Below the pieces are notes generated by a model. The model saw nothing but the letters and a program-made list of their open reading frames with translations. It did not search any database and was not told the DNA's origin. Position numbers and translations under genes: made by a program. This document shows positions 26,447 through 36,340 of a stretch of 64,000 nt of DNA, in pieces. Numbering within the stretch: position 1 is the stretch's first letter; each line of letters begins with the position of its first letter. Location of the stretch: assembly GCF_002276045.1 (NCBI RefSeq), contig NZ_NQMR01000016.1, positions 32,969-96,968 on the forward strand. The letters are read 5' to 3'. This DNA comes from Pseudoalteromonas sp. NBT06-2. Its GTDB lineage: Bacteria > Pseudomonadota > Gammaproteobacteria > Enterobacterales > Alteromonadaceae.

Positions 26447-28711
26447 ATGTTTCCTTATAGTCAAATCTGTTTTGGATTTGTTTTTGGATGCTTATTGTCG
26501 CTGTTTCAGTTTAATACACCAGTCTTTTTTGCAATTTTTGCATGTATTTTGATATTAAGTTTATATTTTAAACGCTTTAGAATTTTAGTACTTAGCATTC
26601 TTGCTGCAACCATTTATTTACTTGCTTATTACCATATATTTTATAACTGGGAGTTACCTCAATATCAAAGAGGTAAAAGTTACAAGATTGATGCTCAAGT
26701 TATAAAAATTTATGAACCGCTTATAAATACAGGTAACAATATTGAACATCCTATATATTTTAAAGCTAAATTACTAAAATTAGATCATGAAAATATAAAA
26801 CAAACTGTATATATAAATTTATCTTGGTATAAAAATAAACCGCAGCTCAATGTTAATGATACCTTAACTGCCAATGTAAAGGTAAAACCTTTTAGAAGTT
26901 TACAAAATTTTGGTGGGGCAAACAGTGAACTTTGGGCTTTTTATAATCATGTTAAAGCCAAAGGATATATTGATAATAAATTTGGTATAAAAATAATAAA
27001 AGATAATGCACCTGATACACAGAAAATCCTACAACAAAAGATATCAACCGCATTTATAAAGTCGATCAATTATTGGTTCTATAAAGCAATTTTGTTTGGC
27101 GATAAATCTGCGATGCCTCATACATATAAAGAGAAGTTCAAAATTATGGGGATCAGTCATCTATTTGCTATTTCTGGTTTACATATAGGCATGATGTTTG
27201 CCATTGGATTTTACAGTGTAAAATTTATAATCATCATATCTATGATAAAACCAAAACAGAAATTAAATATAAATACACTTTATACTTGTACAGGTTTTAT
27301 TTTTGCTCTGACCTATACCTTATTGAGTGGCTGTTCTATTTCCGCAATTAGAGCATTAATTATGTTAGCTGTATTTTCTTTTATGTATATTAAAGGGGCT
27401 CAATATTTTAGTTATCGGGCACTGCAATATGCGTTAATAATCTCACTATTAATCAATCCATTTCAATTATTAAACCCTGGCATATATTTTTCATTCTTGG
27501 CTGTATATATATTAATTTTTAGTTATACAAAATTTAGTATGGAACATAACACAGCATTAAAACGATTTTCATGGTTGGTTATTATTCAAATGAATTTAAC
27601 AATTGGTTTATTTCCTTTAGTTTGGTTTTTCAATGATGGCGCAAGTTTCATTGGAATATTTGTTAATTTAATTGCGATCCCATTGATGGCTTTATTTATT
27701 TTACCTAGCATAGTGATTATTTCATTTTCTTCATTATTTAATTTATCTACCTCATTGTTATTATATTTAGACATGTTTCTAAGTGAGTTATTTTGGTATT
27801 TATCAGAACTTGAAGTTAATGTATTTTGGCTGCAATTAGGAGAACTCAGCTGGCAGTCATTAATATTAATTTATCTAACGCTATTTTTGTCATTTTCTTC
27901 ATTTAAATTTTTTGTTTATTTACCTGTTTTTATATTACTGGTCAATAAATTAACAGAACAAAAATCGATATGGCAAGTAGATATTTTGGATGTTGGCCAT
28001 GGTCTTAGTGTCTTAATAAGTCAAAACAACAAAACATACGTTTATGATATAGGTGCTAAATATATGACCGGGTTGAGTATCGCGCAAACACAAATTATTC
28101 CATATATTAAAGGAAAAAATCTTACAATTAAACACACTATGCTCAGTCATCGTGATAACGACCATGTCGGCGGATTACAGGATTGGATTAATTTTGGGTT
28201 GAAAGATACTTTGTTAATTAACACTAACCTTCCCCAAGAAATTGATACTTGTACTTTAGGACTGATGAAGTTTGGAGATCTAAAAATTCAAAATTTATGG
28301 CCTATCACTAAAAGTAAAAAATCAAATAATAACTCATGTGTTGTTAAGGTTTCAGACGATAACTTTTCTATATTACTTCCAGGTGATATCCACAAGAACG
28401 CAGAGCTTGAATTAATTAGCAAGTCAGTAGACTTAAAAGCAACAATATTAGTAAGCCCTCATCATGGCAGTAATACTTCTTCAAGTTCAGGGTTTATAGC
28501 AGCAGTTTCACCGAAATGGGTGATTCATTCAAGTGCATTTAATGGACGATGGTTAATGCCTCATAGTGAAGTAATGCATAGATACACAGAACTTGGCGTA
28601 CAACAATTAACCACTGGTATATCAGGTCAGATCAGAATTAAATTTTTTAGTGATAAGTATCTTATCGAAAGTACGAGAAGTAAGCAAAATTATTGGTTTT
28701 TAGTAAATTAA
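26447..28711 (+). CDS. comEC: DNA internalisation competence protein ComEC/Rec2
   Basis: Inner-membrane channel for uptake of single-stranded transforming DNA, 754 residues. The N-terminal hydrophobic region is followed by an OB-fold segment (about 50-170), the Competence domain with many helices (FAISGLHIGMMFAIGF, LLSGCSISAIRALIMLAVF), and a C-terminal metallo-beta-lactamase-like nuclease domain (DILDVGHGLSVLI, LSHRDNDHVGGLQDW, LVSPHHGSNTSSSS). All motifs look intact, so natural competence machinery may be functional. The start is ATG 26447; an upstream TTG would overlap the divergent gene. The gene is followed by msbA-lpxK as in many gammaproteobacteria. Confidence 0.94.
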   Translation: MFPYSQICFGFVFGCLLSLFQFNTPVFFAIFACILILSLYFKRFRILVLSILAATIYLLAYYHIFYNWELPQYQRGKSYKIDAQVIKIYEPLINTGNNIEHPIYFKAKLLKLDHENIKQTVYINLSWYKNKPQLNVNDTLTANVKVKPFRSLQNFGGANSELWAFYNHVKAKGYIDNKFGIKIIKDNAPDTQKILQQKISTAFIKSINYWFYKAILFGDKSAMPHTYKEKFKIMGISHLFAISGLHIGMMFAIGFYSVKFIIIISMIKPKQKLNINTLYTCTGFIFALTYTLLSGCSISAIRALIMLAVFSFMYIKGAQYFSYRALQYALIISLLINPFQLLNPGIYFSFLAVYILIFSYTKFSMEHNTALKRFSWLVIIQMNLTIGLFPLVWFFNDGASFIGIFVNLIAIPLMALFILPSIVIISFSSLFNLSTSLLLYLDMFLSELFWYLSELEVNVFWLQLGELSWQSLILIYLTLFLSFSSFKFFVYLPVFILLVNKLTEQKSIWQVDILDVGHGLSVLISQNNKTYVYDIGAKYMTGLSIAQTQIIPYIKGKNLTIKHTMLSHRDNDHVGGLQDWINFGLKDTLLINTNLPQEIDTCTLGLMKFGDLKIQNLWPITKSKKSNNNSCVVKVSDDNFSILLPGDIHKNAELELISKSVDLKATILVSPHHGSNTSSSSGFIAAVSPKWVIHSSAFNGRWLMPHSEVMHRYTELGVQQLTTGISGQIRIKFFSDKYLIESTRSKQNYWFLVN

Positions 28712-28808
28712 CCCATACATTATTATAATAGAATTTGGGTTTTACCAGATGCAAGGATACAATAGTATTTCTTGATCGTATTTTAGATAATTACCAGAGA
28801 GTATTTTA

Positions 28809-30563
28809 ATGAGTTCAACCTCATCAACGCATTTCAAACGCTTATTAAGTTATGTTAAAAAATTTAAAGTCGTTGCCTCATTCTCTATTATGGGCATGTT
28901 AGGGTATTCAGCAATGGATGCTTTATTTATTCAGCTTATGCAGCCTTTTATTGATTTAGGTTTAAGTGGTGATAATACTGAGCTGAAATCAGAAACCTTA
29001 TTACTAGCACCTATTATCGTAATGTTATTAGTTTTTTTTCGAGGTTTGTTTAATTATATTTCAAGCTACTGCTTAAGCTATGTCGGTTCACAAGTGGTTA
29101 AAAGCCTCAGGCAAGAGTTATTTGAACATATGCTTCATCTGCCAGTTTCATTTCATGATAAACATTCAGCAGGGAGTTTAATATCAAAAATAACTTTTGA
29201 TACGGAGCAAGTCCAGCAAGCCATAACAAAAGGCATGTTAGTTTTAGTTAGAGAGGGGGCTTTTGTTGTATTTTTACTGGCGGGTATGTTTTATGTCAGT
29301 TGGAAGCTATCTCTTATATTTCTTTTTATTATGCCATTAGTTGCTCTTGTAGTAAGTATCGTTTCTAAACGTTTTAGGAAAATATCAACCAATATACAAA
29401 CAGCCATGGGAGATGTCACCCGAGGTTCAGAGCAAATGCTTAAGGGTCATAAAGTTATTCATAACTTTGCAGGCCAAAAAATTGAAATCGATAATTTTTC
29501 AAAAGTTAATAATAAAAATAGACAGCAAAGAGTCAAAATGGATGCAACTAAAGCACTGAGTGTGTCTGTGATACAACTTTTAGCAGCAAGTTCTATGGCC
29601 GTTATTTTGTATCTAATGGCACAACCATCTATGATAAATTCAATTACAGCTGGCTCTTTTACTGCATTACTTACATCTATGATGATGATGCTAAGACCTT
29701 TAAAACAACTGACAAACGTAAATAGTGACTTTCAACGTGGGCTTTCAGCTGCACATAGTATCTTTGAGATATTAGATACGCCGATAGAAAAAGACAATGG
29801 TTCTAAAGTAATAACAAAGGCGAAAGGTTTAGTTGAAATTAAAAATTTAACTTTTAGTTATCCAACTAAAGACGAACCTGTTTTAGAAAACTTAAATTTA
29901 ACAATTCAGCCAGGTTCAAATATCGCTTTGGTTGGGCGTTCAGGTTCTGGTAAATCAACCATATCAAACCTGTTGCCTCGCTTTTATGATGTAACGACAT
30001 CAGGTAGTATTTTACTGGATAATGTTGCGATTGATGAATATCAATTACAAGATCTGAGAGCACAGTTTTCAATTGTTTCTCAACAAGTTGTCTTATTTAA
30101 TGACACCATAAAAAATAATATTTGTTATGGTCATAAAACTGATTTAACACAAAAAGAATTAATCGATATTTGTAAAAAAGCCCATGTTTGGGAGTTTGTG
30201 AAAGACTTACCTGAAGGCTTAGATACCATGGCTGGTGAAGATGGAGTAATGTTATCTGGTGGTCAAAGACAACGTATTGCGATTGCTCGGGCTTTAGTTA
30301 AAAATGCACCTATTTTGATTTTAGATGAAGCGACTTCAGCGTTAGATACAGAATCAGAAAAGTTGATCCAACAAGCTTTAACTGAATTGATGCAAAACAA
30401 AACTTCAATTGTTATTGCACACAGGTTGTCTACCATTGAAAATGCGGATCAAATTTATGTTATTGATGCAGGTAAAGTCATTGAACAAGGTACTCATGCT
30501 GAACTATTAAAACTAGAAGGTGTATATTCTGGATTAAATAAAATTCAATCAGGTGACACTTAA
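28809..30563 (+). CDS. msbA: Lipid A export ATP-binding/permease protein MsbA
   Basis: Homodimeric ABC exporter that flips lipid A-core across the inner membrane. The 584-residue protein has an N-terminal six-helix transmembrane domain (about 20-310) and a C-terminal nucleotide-binding domain with Walker A GRSGSGKST, signature LSGGQRQRIAIARAL, Walker B ILILDEATSALD and switch HRLST. It overlaps lpxK by 1 bp (TAATG), the classic msbA-lpxK operon. Confidence 0.95.
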   Translation: MSSTSSTHFKRLLSYVKKFKVVASFSIMGMLGYSAMDALFIQLMQPFIDLGLSGDNTELKSETLLLAPIIVMLLVFFRGLFNYISSYCLSYVGSQVVKSLRQELFEHMLHLPVSFHDKHSAGSLISKITFDTEQVQQAITKGMLVLVREGAFVVFLLAGMFYVSWKLSLIFLFIMPLVALVVSIVSKRFRKISTNIQTAMGDVTRGSEQMLKGHKVIHNFAGQKIEIDNFSKVNNKNRQQRVKMDATKALSVSVIQLLAASSMAVILYLMAQPSMINSITAGSFTALLTSMMMMLRPLKQLTNVNSDFQRGLSAAHSIFEILDTPIEKDNGSKVITKAKGLVEIKNLTFSYPTKDEPVLENLNLTIQPGSNIALVGRSGSGKSTISNLLPRFYDVTTSGSILLDNVAIDEYQLQDLRAQFSIVSQQVVLFNDTIKNNICYGHKTDLTQKELIDICKKAHVWEFVKDLPEGLDTMAGEDGVMLSGGQRQRIAIARALVKNAPILILDEATSALDTESEKLIQQALTELMQNKTSIVIAHRLSTIENADQIYVIDAGKVIEQGTHAELLKLEGVYSGLNKIQSGDT

Positions 30564-31543
30564 TGAGTTTGTTAGAAAGAAGTTGGTATCAAAAACACTG
30601 GTATATTAACCCGTTAACTTGGTTACTTTTACCCTTATCAGTATTGTTTTGGTTAATATCTAACTTTCGAAAATTATTATTTAAATTAGCAGTAAAAAAA
30701 ACAATTACATCAAGTGTACCAGTCATTGTTGTTGGTAATATTAGTGTTGGCGGTAATGGCAAGACACCTATGGTTATTTGGCTTTGCGAGTATTATAAAA
30801 AGCGAAATAAAAAAGCAGTGGTGATCAGCCGCGGTTACGGTGGGAAGAGTGTACATTATCCATGTGACGTTAATGAGAGTTCATCTCCATCTCAATGTGG
30901 AGATGAACCCGTATTAATCGCCAAACGAACTGGATTTCCAGTGATTGTGGGCCCAAATCGTGTTGAAAATATAAAACAAGCAGTTGATAAATATCAACCA
31001 GATGTCATTATTTCCGATGATGGTATGCAGCATTATCAAATGGGCAGACATCTAGAATTGTGCATTGTTGATAGCAAACGACAATTCGGTAATGGACTTT
31101 TGATGCCTGCAGGTCCGCTCAGGGAGACAAAAAAAAGACTAAACTCAATAGATTTAGTAATAGAAAATGGCGGTAGTGCTCAATTTCATTACATTTTAGC
31201 GCAGAGTGGTCTTTATAAGGTAAAAGATGATTGTCCTGCTAATTTTGAAAACCATAAAGTAAGTGGTATTGCGGTGTCAGCAATAGGAAATCCTGCTAGA
31301 TTCGAAGTATCCTTAGCGCAAGCAAATATAAATATTATAGATAAAAAGCACTTTAGAGATCATCATAAATTTACCAAAAATGATTTTGCAAATGATTCAA
31401 ATATTAATATTTTTATGACAGAAAAAGATGCTGTAAAATGTAAAGCATTCGCAAAAGATAATTGGTATTACTTAAGAGTTGATGCCAGTCCGAATACTAA
31501 TACACAAAAAAAATTAGAAAGATTACTTAAAACAATCACTTAA
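30563..31543 (+). CDS. lpxK: Tetraacyldisaccharide 4'-kinase LpxK
   Basis: Phosphorylates the 4'-position of the lipid A disaccharide precursor at the inner membrane. The 326-residue protein has an N-terminal membrane-associated helix (TWLLLPLSVLFWLISNF), the P-loop GNISVGGNGKTPM, ISRGYGGKS, the GDEPVLIA segment and DDGMQHYQM, all family signatures. It is coupled to msbA and followed 12 bp later by the Trm112-like gene and kdsB. Confidence 0.95.
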   Translation: MSLLERSWYQKHWYINPLTWLLLPLSVLFWLISNFRKLLFKLAVKKTITSSVPVIVVGNISVGGNGKTPMVIWLCEYYKKRNKKAVVISRGYGGKSVHYPCDVNESSSPSQCGDEPVLIAKRTGFPVIVGPNRVENIKQAVDKYQPDVIISDDGMQHYQMGRHLELCIVDSKRQFGNGLLMPAGPLRETKKRLNSIDLVIENGGSAQFHYILAQSGLYKVKDDCPANFENHKVSGIAVSAIGNPARFEVSLAQANINIIDKKHFRDHHKFTKNDFANDSNINIFMTEKDAVKCKAFAKDNWYYLRVDASPNTNTQKKLERLLKTIT

Positions 31544-31555
31544 AAAGAGAACCTT

Positions 31556-31753
31556 ATGGCTTTTGATATGAAATTATTAGAAATCTTGGCTTGCCCAGTA
31601 ACAAAAGGTAAATTGATTTTAGATAAAGAAAATAGTGAATTAATAAGTACACAAGCTAAACTTGCTTACCCAATTAATGACGATATTCCAGTTTTACTAG
31701 AAACTCAAGCAAGAGAGCTTAGCCATGAAGAGGTAGAAAAATGGCATTCGTAG
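31556..31753 (+). CDS. ycaR: Trm112 family protein (YcaR)
   Basis: A 65-residue zinc-ribbon-like protein of the Trm112/UPF0434 family. It contains [14 protein letters not shown] and the ALAYPIND-type segment ([14 protein letters not shown]); only one Cys is visible, so the metal site is incomplete as in many YcaR proteins. Its role is unknown, but it lies conserved between lpxK and kdsB and overlaps the kdsB start by 13 bp. Confidence 0.88.
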   Translation: MAFDMKLLEILACPVTKGKLILDKENSELISTQAKLAYPINDDIPVLLETQARELSHEEVEKWHS

Positions 31754-32517
31754 TTGTAATTCCTGCGAGATTTGCATCAAGTCGCTTACCAGGTAAACCA
31801 TTAGCGGATATATGTGGAAAGCCTATGATACAGCATGTTTATGAAAAAGCATGCCAATCAGGAGCAAGCAAAGTTGTGATCGCAACAGACCATCAAGATG
31901 TATTTAATGTAGCTCAAAGCTTCGATGCGCAAGTAATCATGACTAAAGACTCTCATGAATCTGGCACTGAAAGACTTGCAGAAGTAGTCGAAATTTTAGC
32001 TTTACCAAAAAACACTATAGTCGTCAATGTTCAAGGTGATGAACCACTATTAGCACATGAAAATGTTGATCAAGTGGCAGCTTTATTGGCTGACTCATCT
32101 GCTCCTATGGCAACGTTGAGTGTAGCGATTGATGAAGTAGAAGAAGCATTTAATCCAAACGCAGTAAAAGTTGTAAGTGATAATGATAATAATGCACTCT
32201 ATTTTTCCCGTGCAACGATTCCTTACGACAGAGAGCGTTTTTTAGTTAATGATACTCGTAACGTAAAAAATCAAGAAATAGGTGATTTTTACCAAAGACA
32301 TGTGGGAATTTATGCCTATAGAGCTGGTTTTATAAAGGAATATATTGAACTTGAACCATCACCACTTGAAAAAATAGAAGCACTAGAGCAATTGCGTGTT
32401 TTATTTCATGGGAAAAAAATAAAAATTCAAACAGCCAAGAACACACCAGAACCTGGAGTTGATACGCCAGAAGACTTAGCGCGTGTAGTGGCTTATTTAA
32501 CAAGTCAAAATAATTAG
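31741..32517 (+). CDS. kdsB: 3-deoxy-manno-octulosonate cytidylyltransferase KdsB
   Basis: Activates Kdo as CMP-Kdo for lipopolysaccharide core synthesis. The 258-residue protein has the nucleotide-binding [48 protein letters not shown] and [12 protein letters not shown] motifs. It overlaps the preceding Trm112-like gene by 13 bp and follows msbA-lpxK, making a four-gene lipopolysaccharide operon. Confidence 0.96.
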   Translation: MAFVVVIPARFASSRLPGKPLADICGKPMIQHVYEKACQSGASKVVIATDHQDVFNVAQSFDAQVIMTKDSHESGTERLAEVVEILALPKNTIVVNVQGDEPLLAHENVDQVAALLADSSAPMATLSVAIDEVEEAFNPNAVKVVSDNDNNALYFSRATIPYDRERFLVNDTRNVKNQEIGDFYQRHVGIYAYRAGFIKEYIELEPSPLEKIEALEQLRVLFHGKKIKIQTAKNTPEPGVDTPEDLARVVAYLTSQNN

Positions 32518-32527
32518 TTTGAAATTA

Positions 32528-33214
32528 ATGAGTAACCAACTAACCATCGTTTTTGATCATAATGACTTTCTTATTTTCGATAAACCACCAGGTTTAAGTT
32601 TTCATAGTGAAAATGGGCCCGGTTTTGTTGTTCATGCAGAACAACAATTACGAAGTAAACTTTATTCGATTCATAGGTTAGACAAAGTCACTTCTGGTTT
32701 AATTATTCTTGCTAAAAATAAAAGTGCTGCAGCTAAATTTACGCAGTTGTTTTCTCAAAATAGCAATAATGAAAAGCAAATCGAAAAATTTTATATTGCA
32801 CTTAGCTCACAAAAACCCAAAAAAAAGCAAGGTTGGATCAAAGGTGATATGGTAAAAGCCAGACGAGGTGCTTTTAAGTTATTAAACTCAAAAGAAAACC
32901 CAGCTATCACTCGGTTTTACTCTCAATCAGTAAAGCCTAAGATCAGGGCTTTTTTACTGAAACCTTATACAGGTAAAACACATCAATTAAGGGTGGCATT
33001 AAAAAGTTTAGGCTCACCAATTATAGGTGACACGCTTTATGCTAGTCAGGACAACAGTGATAGAGTGTATTTACATGCATTTGCTCTGAAGTTTAATTGG
33101 AATGATGAAGTCATCCAAATTAAAAATTGGCCCAGCATTGGGAAGCACTATCTAACAAATGATTTTGGAATAATAAAATCAATATGGTCAGAGCCTTGGA
33201 ATTTGGATTGGTAA
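32528..33214 (+). CDS. RluA-family pseudouridine synthase
   Basis: A 228-residue stand-alone RNA pseudouridine synthase with no S4 domain. The catalytic Asp is in SIHRLDKVTSGLIILAKN, preceded by DFLIFDKPPGLSFH and followed by KPYTGKTHQLRVALKSLGSP. It fits the small RluA-type subfamily in which the target RNA is not established. The ATG at 32528 is used; a TTG lies 9 bp upstream. It starts 10 bp after kdsB and is probably co-transcribed with it. Confidence 0.87.
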   Translation: MSNQLTIVFDHNDFLIFDKPPGLSFHSENGPGFVVHAEQQLRSKLYSIHRLDKVTSGLIILAKNKSAAAKFTQLFSQNSNNEKQIEKFYIALSSQKPKKKQGWIKGDMVKARRGAFKLLNSKENPAITRFYSQSVKPKIRAFLLKPYTGKTHQLRVALKSLGSPIIGDTLYASQDNSDRVYLHAFALKFNWNDEVIQIKNWPSIGKHYLTNDFGIIKSIWSEPWNLDW

Positions 33215-33242
33215 ATTAAACAAATTTAATGAAGAAAATAGT

Positions 33243-34040
33243 ATGAATAAAAGTAATAAAATACGTTTTGGTGGCATACAAAGATTATATGGTGATCACC
33301 AAGCAAACTTACTTACTCAAGCACATTTTTGTGTAATAGGTATTGGTGGTATCGGTAGTTGGGTGGCTGAAGCACTTACTAGAACAGGATTAGGTCATAT
33401 CACGTTAATTGATCTTGATGATTTATGTATTACAAATATCAATCGTCAAATTCACGCTTTAACTGATAGCATAGGTGAACCTAAAACTGAGGCAATGGCA
33501 AAACGATTAAAACAAATTAATCCGCAAATAAAAGTGACTGAAATAGATGACTTTTTAACAACTGATAATTTGTTTGAATATATTAAAGATTTTGACTATG
33601 TCATTGATTGTATTGACCAAGTAAAAGTAAAAGCCGCACTTATTTATCATTGTAAACGAAATAAGCTACCAATAATTACAATGGGTGCTGCTGGTGGACA
33701 AATAGATCCAAGTGAAATAAAATTTGGTGATGTTGCGAAAACAACTAATGATCCATTACTTTCAAAAGTACGTTACTTGCTAAGAAAGCAATATAACTTT
33801 ACTACAAACCCAAAACGTAAATTTGGCATAGATTGTGTATTTTCAACAGAGCAACTCGTTTACCCAAGTATTGATGGTTCAGTTTGTAAATCGAAACAAA
33901 ATGCAGATGGGTCTTTGACTATGGATTGTGAAAATGGTTTTGGATCGGCAACCATGGTTACTGGAAGCTTTGCATTTTTTGCAGCTTCCAAATCAATTAG
34001 AAAGTATTTAGATAAGAAAAAAAGAACTGCACAGCAATAA
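33243..34040 (+). CDS. tcdA: tRNA threonylcarbamoyladenosine dehydratase TcdA
   Basis: E1-like ATP-dependent enzyme that cyclises t6A37 to ct6A in tRNA, 265 residues. The ThiF/MoeB-type nucleotide-binding motif is FCVIGIGGIGSWVAEALTR (about residues 29-47), followed by LIDLDDLCITNINRQIHAL and VIDCIDQVKVKAALI; the C-terminal FGSATMVTGSFAFFAAS is typical. E. coli TcdA works with the CsdA/CsdE sulfur-transfer pair, neither of which lies nearby. Confidence 0.92.
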   Translation: MNKSNKIRFGGIQRLYGDHQANLLTQAHFCVIGIGGIGSWVAEALTRTGLGHITLIDLDDLCITNINRQIHALTDSIGEPKTEAMAKRLKQINPQIKVTEIDDFLTTDNLFEYIKDFDYVIDCIDQVKVKAALIYHCKRNKLPIITMGAAGGQIDPSEIKFGDVAKTTNDPLLSKVRYLLRKQYNFTTNPKRKFGIDCVFSTEQLVYPSIDGSVCKSKQNADGSLTMDCENGFGSATMVTGSFAFFAASKSIRKYLDKKKRTAQQ

Positions 34041-34083
34041 TTACTTACATTAAATTTAAGCCTATAATTTTATAATATCTTAA

Positions 34084-35049
34084 ATGATCAAGGTTATATA
34101 TTTGCTTAAACTTGTTTTTATATTTTTTTATATTTCACTACTAAGCACTTTGACGTTTTCATTCTTCGATTTACCTTGGTGGCTTGATAACTTATCTAAT
34201 GTTATTTTAATTTGGATTGCGTTGCTTTTTATTGCAGCGCCATTTTTATTATTAACTTTTAAACGTTATGCACTTTTATTGCTAATGCCGACTTTTGTTT
34301 TAACTATATATCATCTTTTACCTATCTTTCACTCTAAAGCCATAACTGATACTCGAGTAAAACTAAAGAGTTATCGCTTTATTCAAGCTAATTTATCTTA
34401 TTATAATAATAATCTAGGAGACTTTTTTACAGCGAGTAATAACATAGCAAGTGATTTTATATTTTTGTTTGAATATAACGTTCAAAAAAGAGAACAGTTA
34501 AAAAGATTTGCCAATGGTAAGCATATGTATGGCTATGAAGAAATCCAAGGGTTCCCTTTAGGAATAGCTGTGGTAAGCAATTATCCAATTGTATATTCTC
34601 GTTTACATAAATCCAATAGTAAATCTGCTGAAATATTAGAACTAAAATTTTTTGATAAAAAAATAAATAAAATTATTCATAGTTTTTTACTTCATCCTCC
34701 ATCACCCAGAACACAAATTAACTGGGAGATAAGAAATGATTTATTTAATAAATTAAATACACTTATTGAAAAAAACAGTTCAGAGCATACATTGATAGCA
34801 GGGGACATAAATGTATCTCCTTGGTCATTCAACTTTCCCAAACCAGAAAAATTCACCCCCTGTTATTTAGGAAACCAATACTTTTCATCGTGGCAATTTG
34901 AAAAAAACTTTCCAAAAGCAGTGATAACAAGTTTAATAGACCATTGTTTTTATAATTCAGGATTTTCTTTAATCAATTATAGACATATTCCTGTTAATGG
35001 AAGTGATCATCAAGCGCTTGTTTACCAATTGCAACTCGTACAAAAGTGA
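34084..35049 (+). CDS. Endonuclease/exonuclease/phosphatase-family protein with membrane N terminus
   Basis: A 321-residue protein with two or three predicted transmembrane helices in the first 85 residues and a C-terminal EEP domain. Catalytic-fold motifs include RFIQANLSYYN, FLFEYNV (equivalent of the metal-binding Glu), LIAGDINVSPWS (Asp and Asn) and NGSDHQALVYQL (the final Asp-His). This layout resembles YafD-like proteins whose active site faces the periplasm. The substrate (nucleic acid, phospholipid or inositol-type phosphate) cannot be told from sequence. Confidence 0.78.
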   Translation: MIKVIYLLKLVFIFFYISLLSTLTFSFFDLPWWLDNLSNVILIWIALLFIAAPFLLLTFKRYALLLLMPTFVLTIYHLLPIFHSKAITDTRVKLKSYRFIQANLSYYNNNLGDFFTASNNIASDFIFLFEYNVQKREQLKRFANGKHMYGYEEIQGFPLGIAVVSNYPIVYSRLHKSNSKSAEILELKFFDKKINKIIHSFLLHPPSPRTQINWEIRNDLFNKLNTLIEKNSSEHTLIAGDINVSPWSFNFPKPEKFTPCYLGNQYFSSWQFEKNFPKAVITSLIDHCFYNSGFSLINYRHIPVNGSDHQALVYQLQLVQK

Positions 35050-35170
35050 TATGCCATATTACTTCAAAATGCATGTTGCAGAGCTATCTGAGTGGGGCCA
35101 ATTAAAGGCGTGTTGATGCTGCGTTATTAATTCTAGCTGAAATCGCGCACTCTGAAGTATCATGGGTATA
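35048..35170. repeat. Extragenic inverted-repeat element (MITE/REP-like)
   Basis: A roughly 123-bp non-coding unit fills the gap between the EEP gene and alkC. The left end (CCATATTACTTCAAAATGC, 35054-35072) matches the reverse complement of the right end (CCCATGATACTTCAGAGTGC) at 14 of 18 positions from CCAT onward. The inner part has TGTTGATGCTGCGTTATTAA. The form suggests one of the dispersed palindromic elements common in Colwellia-like genomes. Only one copy is in this window, so repetition is inferred. Confidence 0.55.
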
Positions 35171-35195
35171 GATATTAAAAATTTAGAATCTTAGT

Positions 35196-36296
35196 ATGAA
35201 AAATAATTTATCAGAACATGCTGTTAATCGCATCGCTCATGCATTATCAAAATCGATTTCAGATTTTGATACTCAGTTATTTCAAACTCAAGCTTTATCA
35301 GGATTATTAAGTTTAGAATTAAAAGAACGTGTAATACATATTATAAACGTGATGCATACTTTTTTACCTCTAGATTTTAAAGAAACAGCTAAAATTCTAT
35401 TGTTAGTTAAAAATAATTGGGATTATGGTGATTCAAATGACAGTTATAGTAGTTTTGCCGCTTGGCCAATTATTGATTATGTCAGTATTTTTGGTATTGA
35501 ATATAAAAAAGAGTCTTTAGAATTATTAAAACAACTGACTGGTTTATTTTCATCTGAATTTGCTATTAGAGCGTTTATTGTTAAATATCCCGATTATTGT
35601 TTGTTGAAATTCAAAGATTGGATCTATGACAAAGATGAACATGTACGCAGGCTCGTTTCAGAAGGAACAAGACCAAGGTTACCTTGGGGTATGCAAATAA
35701 AAGCATTTATATTAGATCCGAGTTCTAACTTACCTTTATTAACTAAATTAAAATCAGATCCAAGTTTATACGTAAGACGTTCTGTGGCTAATCATTTAAA
35801 TGACATTGCAAAAGATAATCCTGACATTGTGATCAACTTATGTAAACAATGGCAAAAAAATAAAATGAATAAACAAGAACAATGGGTAATTAAACATGCA
35901 ACGCGTTCGTTAGTTAAAGCAGGGCATAAAGATGTATTTACTTTATTAGGTTACACAACTGATCCTAAGATAAAAATAGAAAAATTTAATTTAACATGTG
36001 ACAAAATAAAGCAAGGTGGGCAATTGCACTTTGACTTATTATTACATTCGACAAGTCGTAATAAACAAAATATTGTTATTGATTACGCTATTCACTTTGT
36101 TAAAGCTAACGGTAAAACTAAGCCAAAAGTATTCAAACTTAAAACTTTTAAAATTGATATTAATGCGAATATTGAGTTATCAAAAAAACATTCCTTTAAA
36201 GCCATTTCTACTCGAAAATATTATATTGGAGCACATAAATTAGAAATACTGGTTAATGGACAATCAATCGAAACAAAATCCTTTGATCTAATTTAA
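35196..36296 (+). CDS. alkC: DNA alkylation repair glycosylase, AlkC type with C-terminal Ig-like domain
   Basis: HEAT-repeat DNA glycosylase that excises positively charged alkylpurines such as 3-methyladenine. The 366-residue protein has AlkD/AlkC-type helical repeats (about 1-255) with the AlkC signature VRRLVSEGTRPRLPWGMQ and LYVRRSVANHLNDIAKDNPD. A beta-rich C-terminal region (about 262-366) corresponds to the Ig-like domain known in AlkC, which helps grip the DNA. It is a single gene between an extragenic repeat and rhlE with no visible adaptive-response operator. Confidence 0.85.
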   Translation: MKNNLSEHAVNRIAHALSKSISDFDTQLFQTQALSGLLSLELKERVIHIINVMHTFLPLDFKETAKILLLVKNNWDYGDSNDSYSSFAAWPIIDYVSIFGIEYKKESLELLKQLTGLFSSEFAIRAFIVKYPDYCLLKFKDWIYDKDEHVRRLVSEGTRPRLPWGMQIKAFILDPSSNLPLLTKLKSDPSLYVRRSVANHLNDIAKDNPDIVINLCKQWQKNKMNKQEQWVIKHATRSLVKAGHKDVFTLLGYTTDPKIKIEKFNLTCDKIKQGGQLHFDLLLHSTSRNKQNIVIDYAIHFVKANGKTKPKVFKLKTFKIDINANIELSKKHSFKAISTRKYYIGAHKLEILVNGQSIETKSFDLI

Positions 36297-36340
36297 CTTC
36301 TGTTACACTTCGCACAAAATAAGTATAGGTGGAGTATTAT

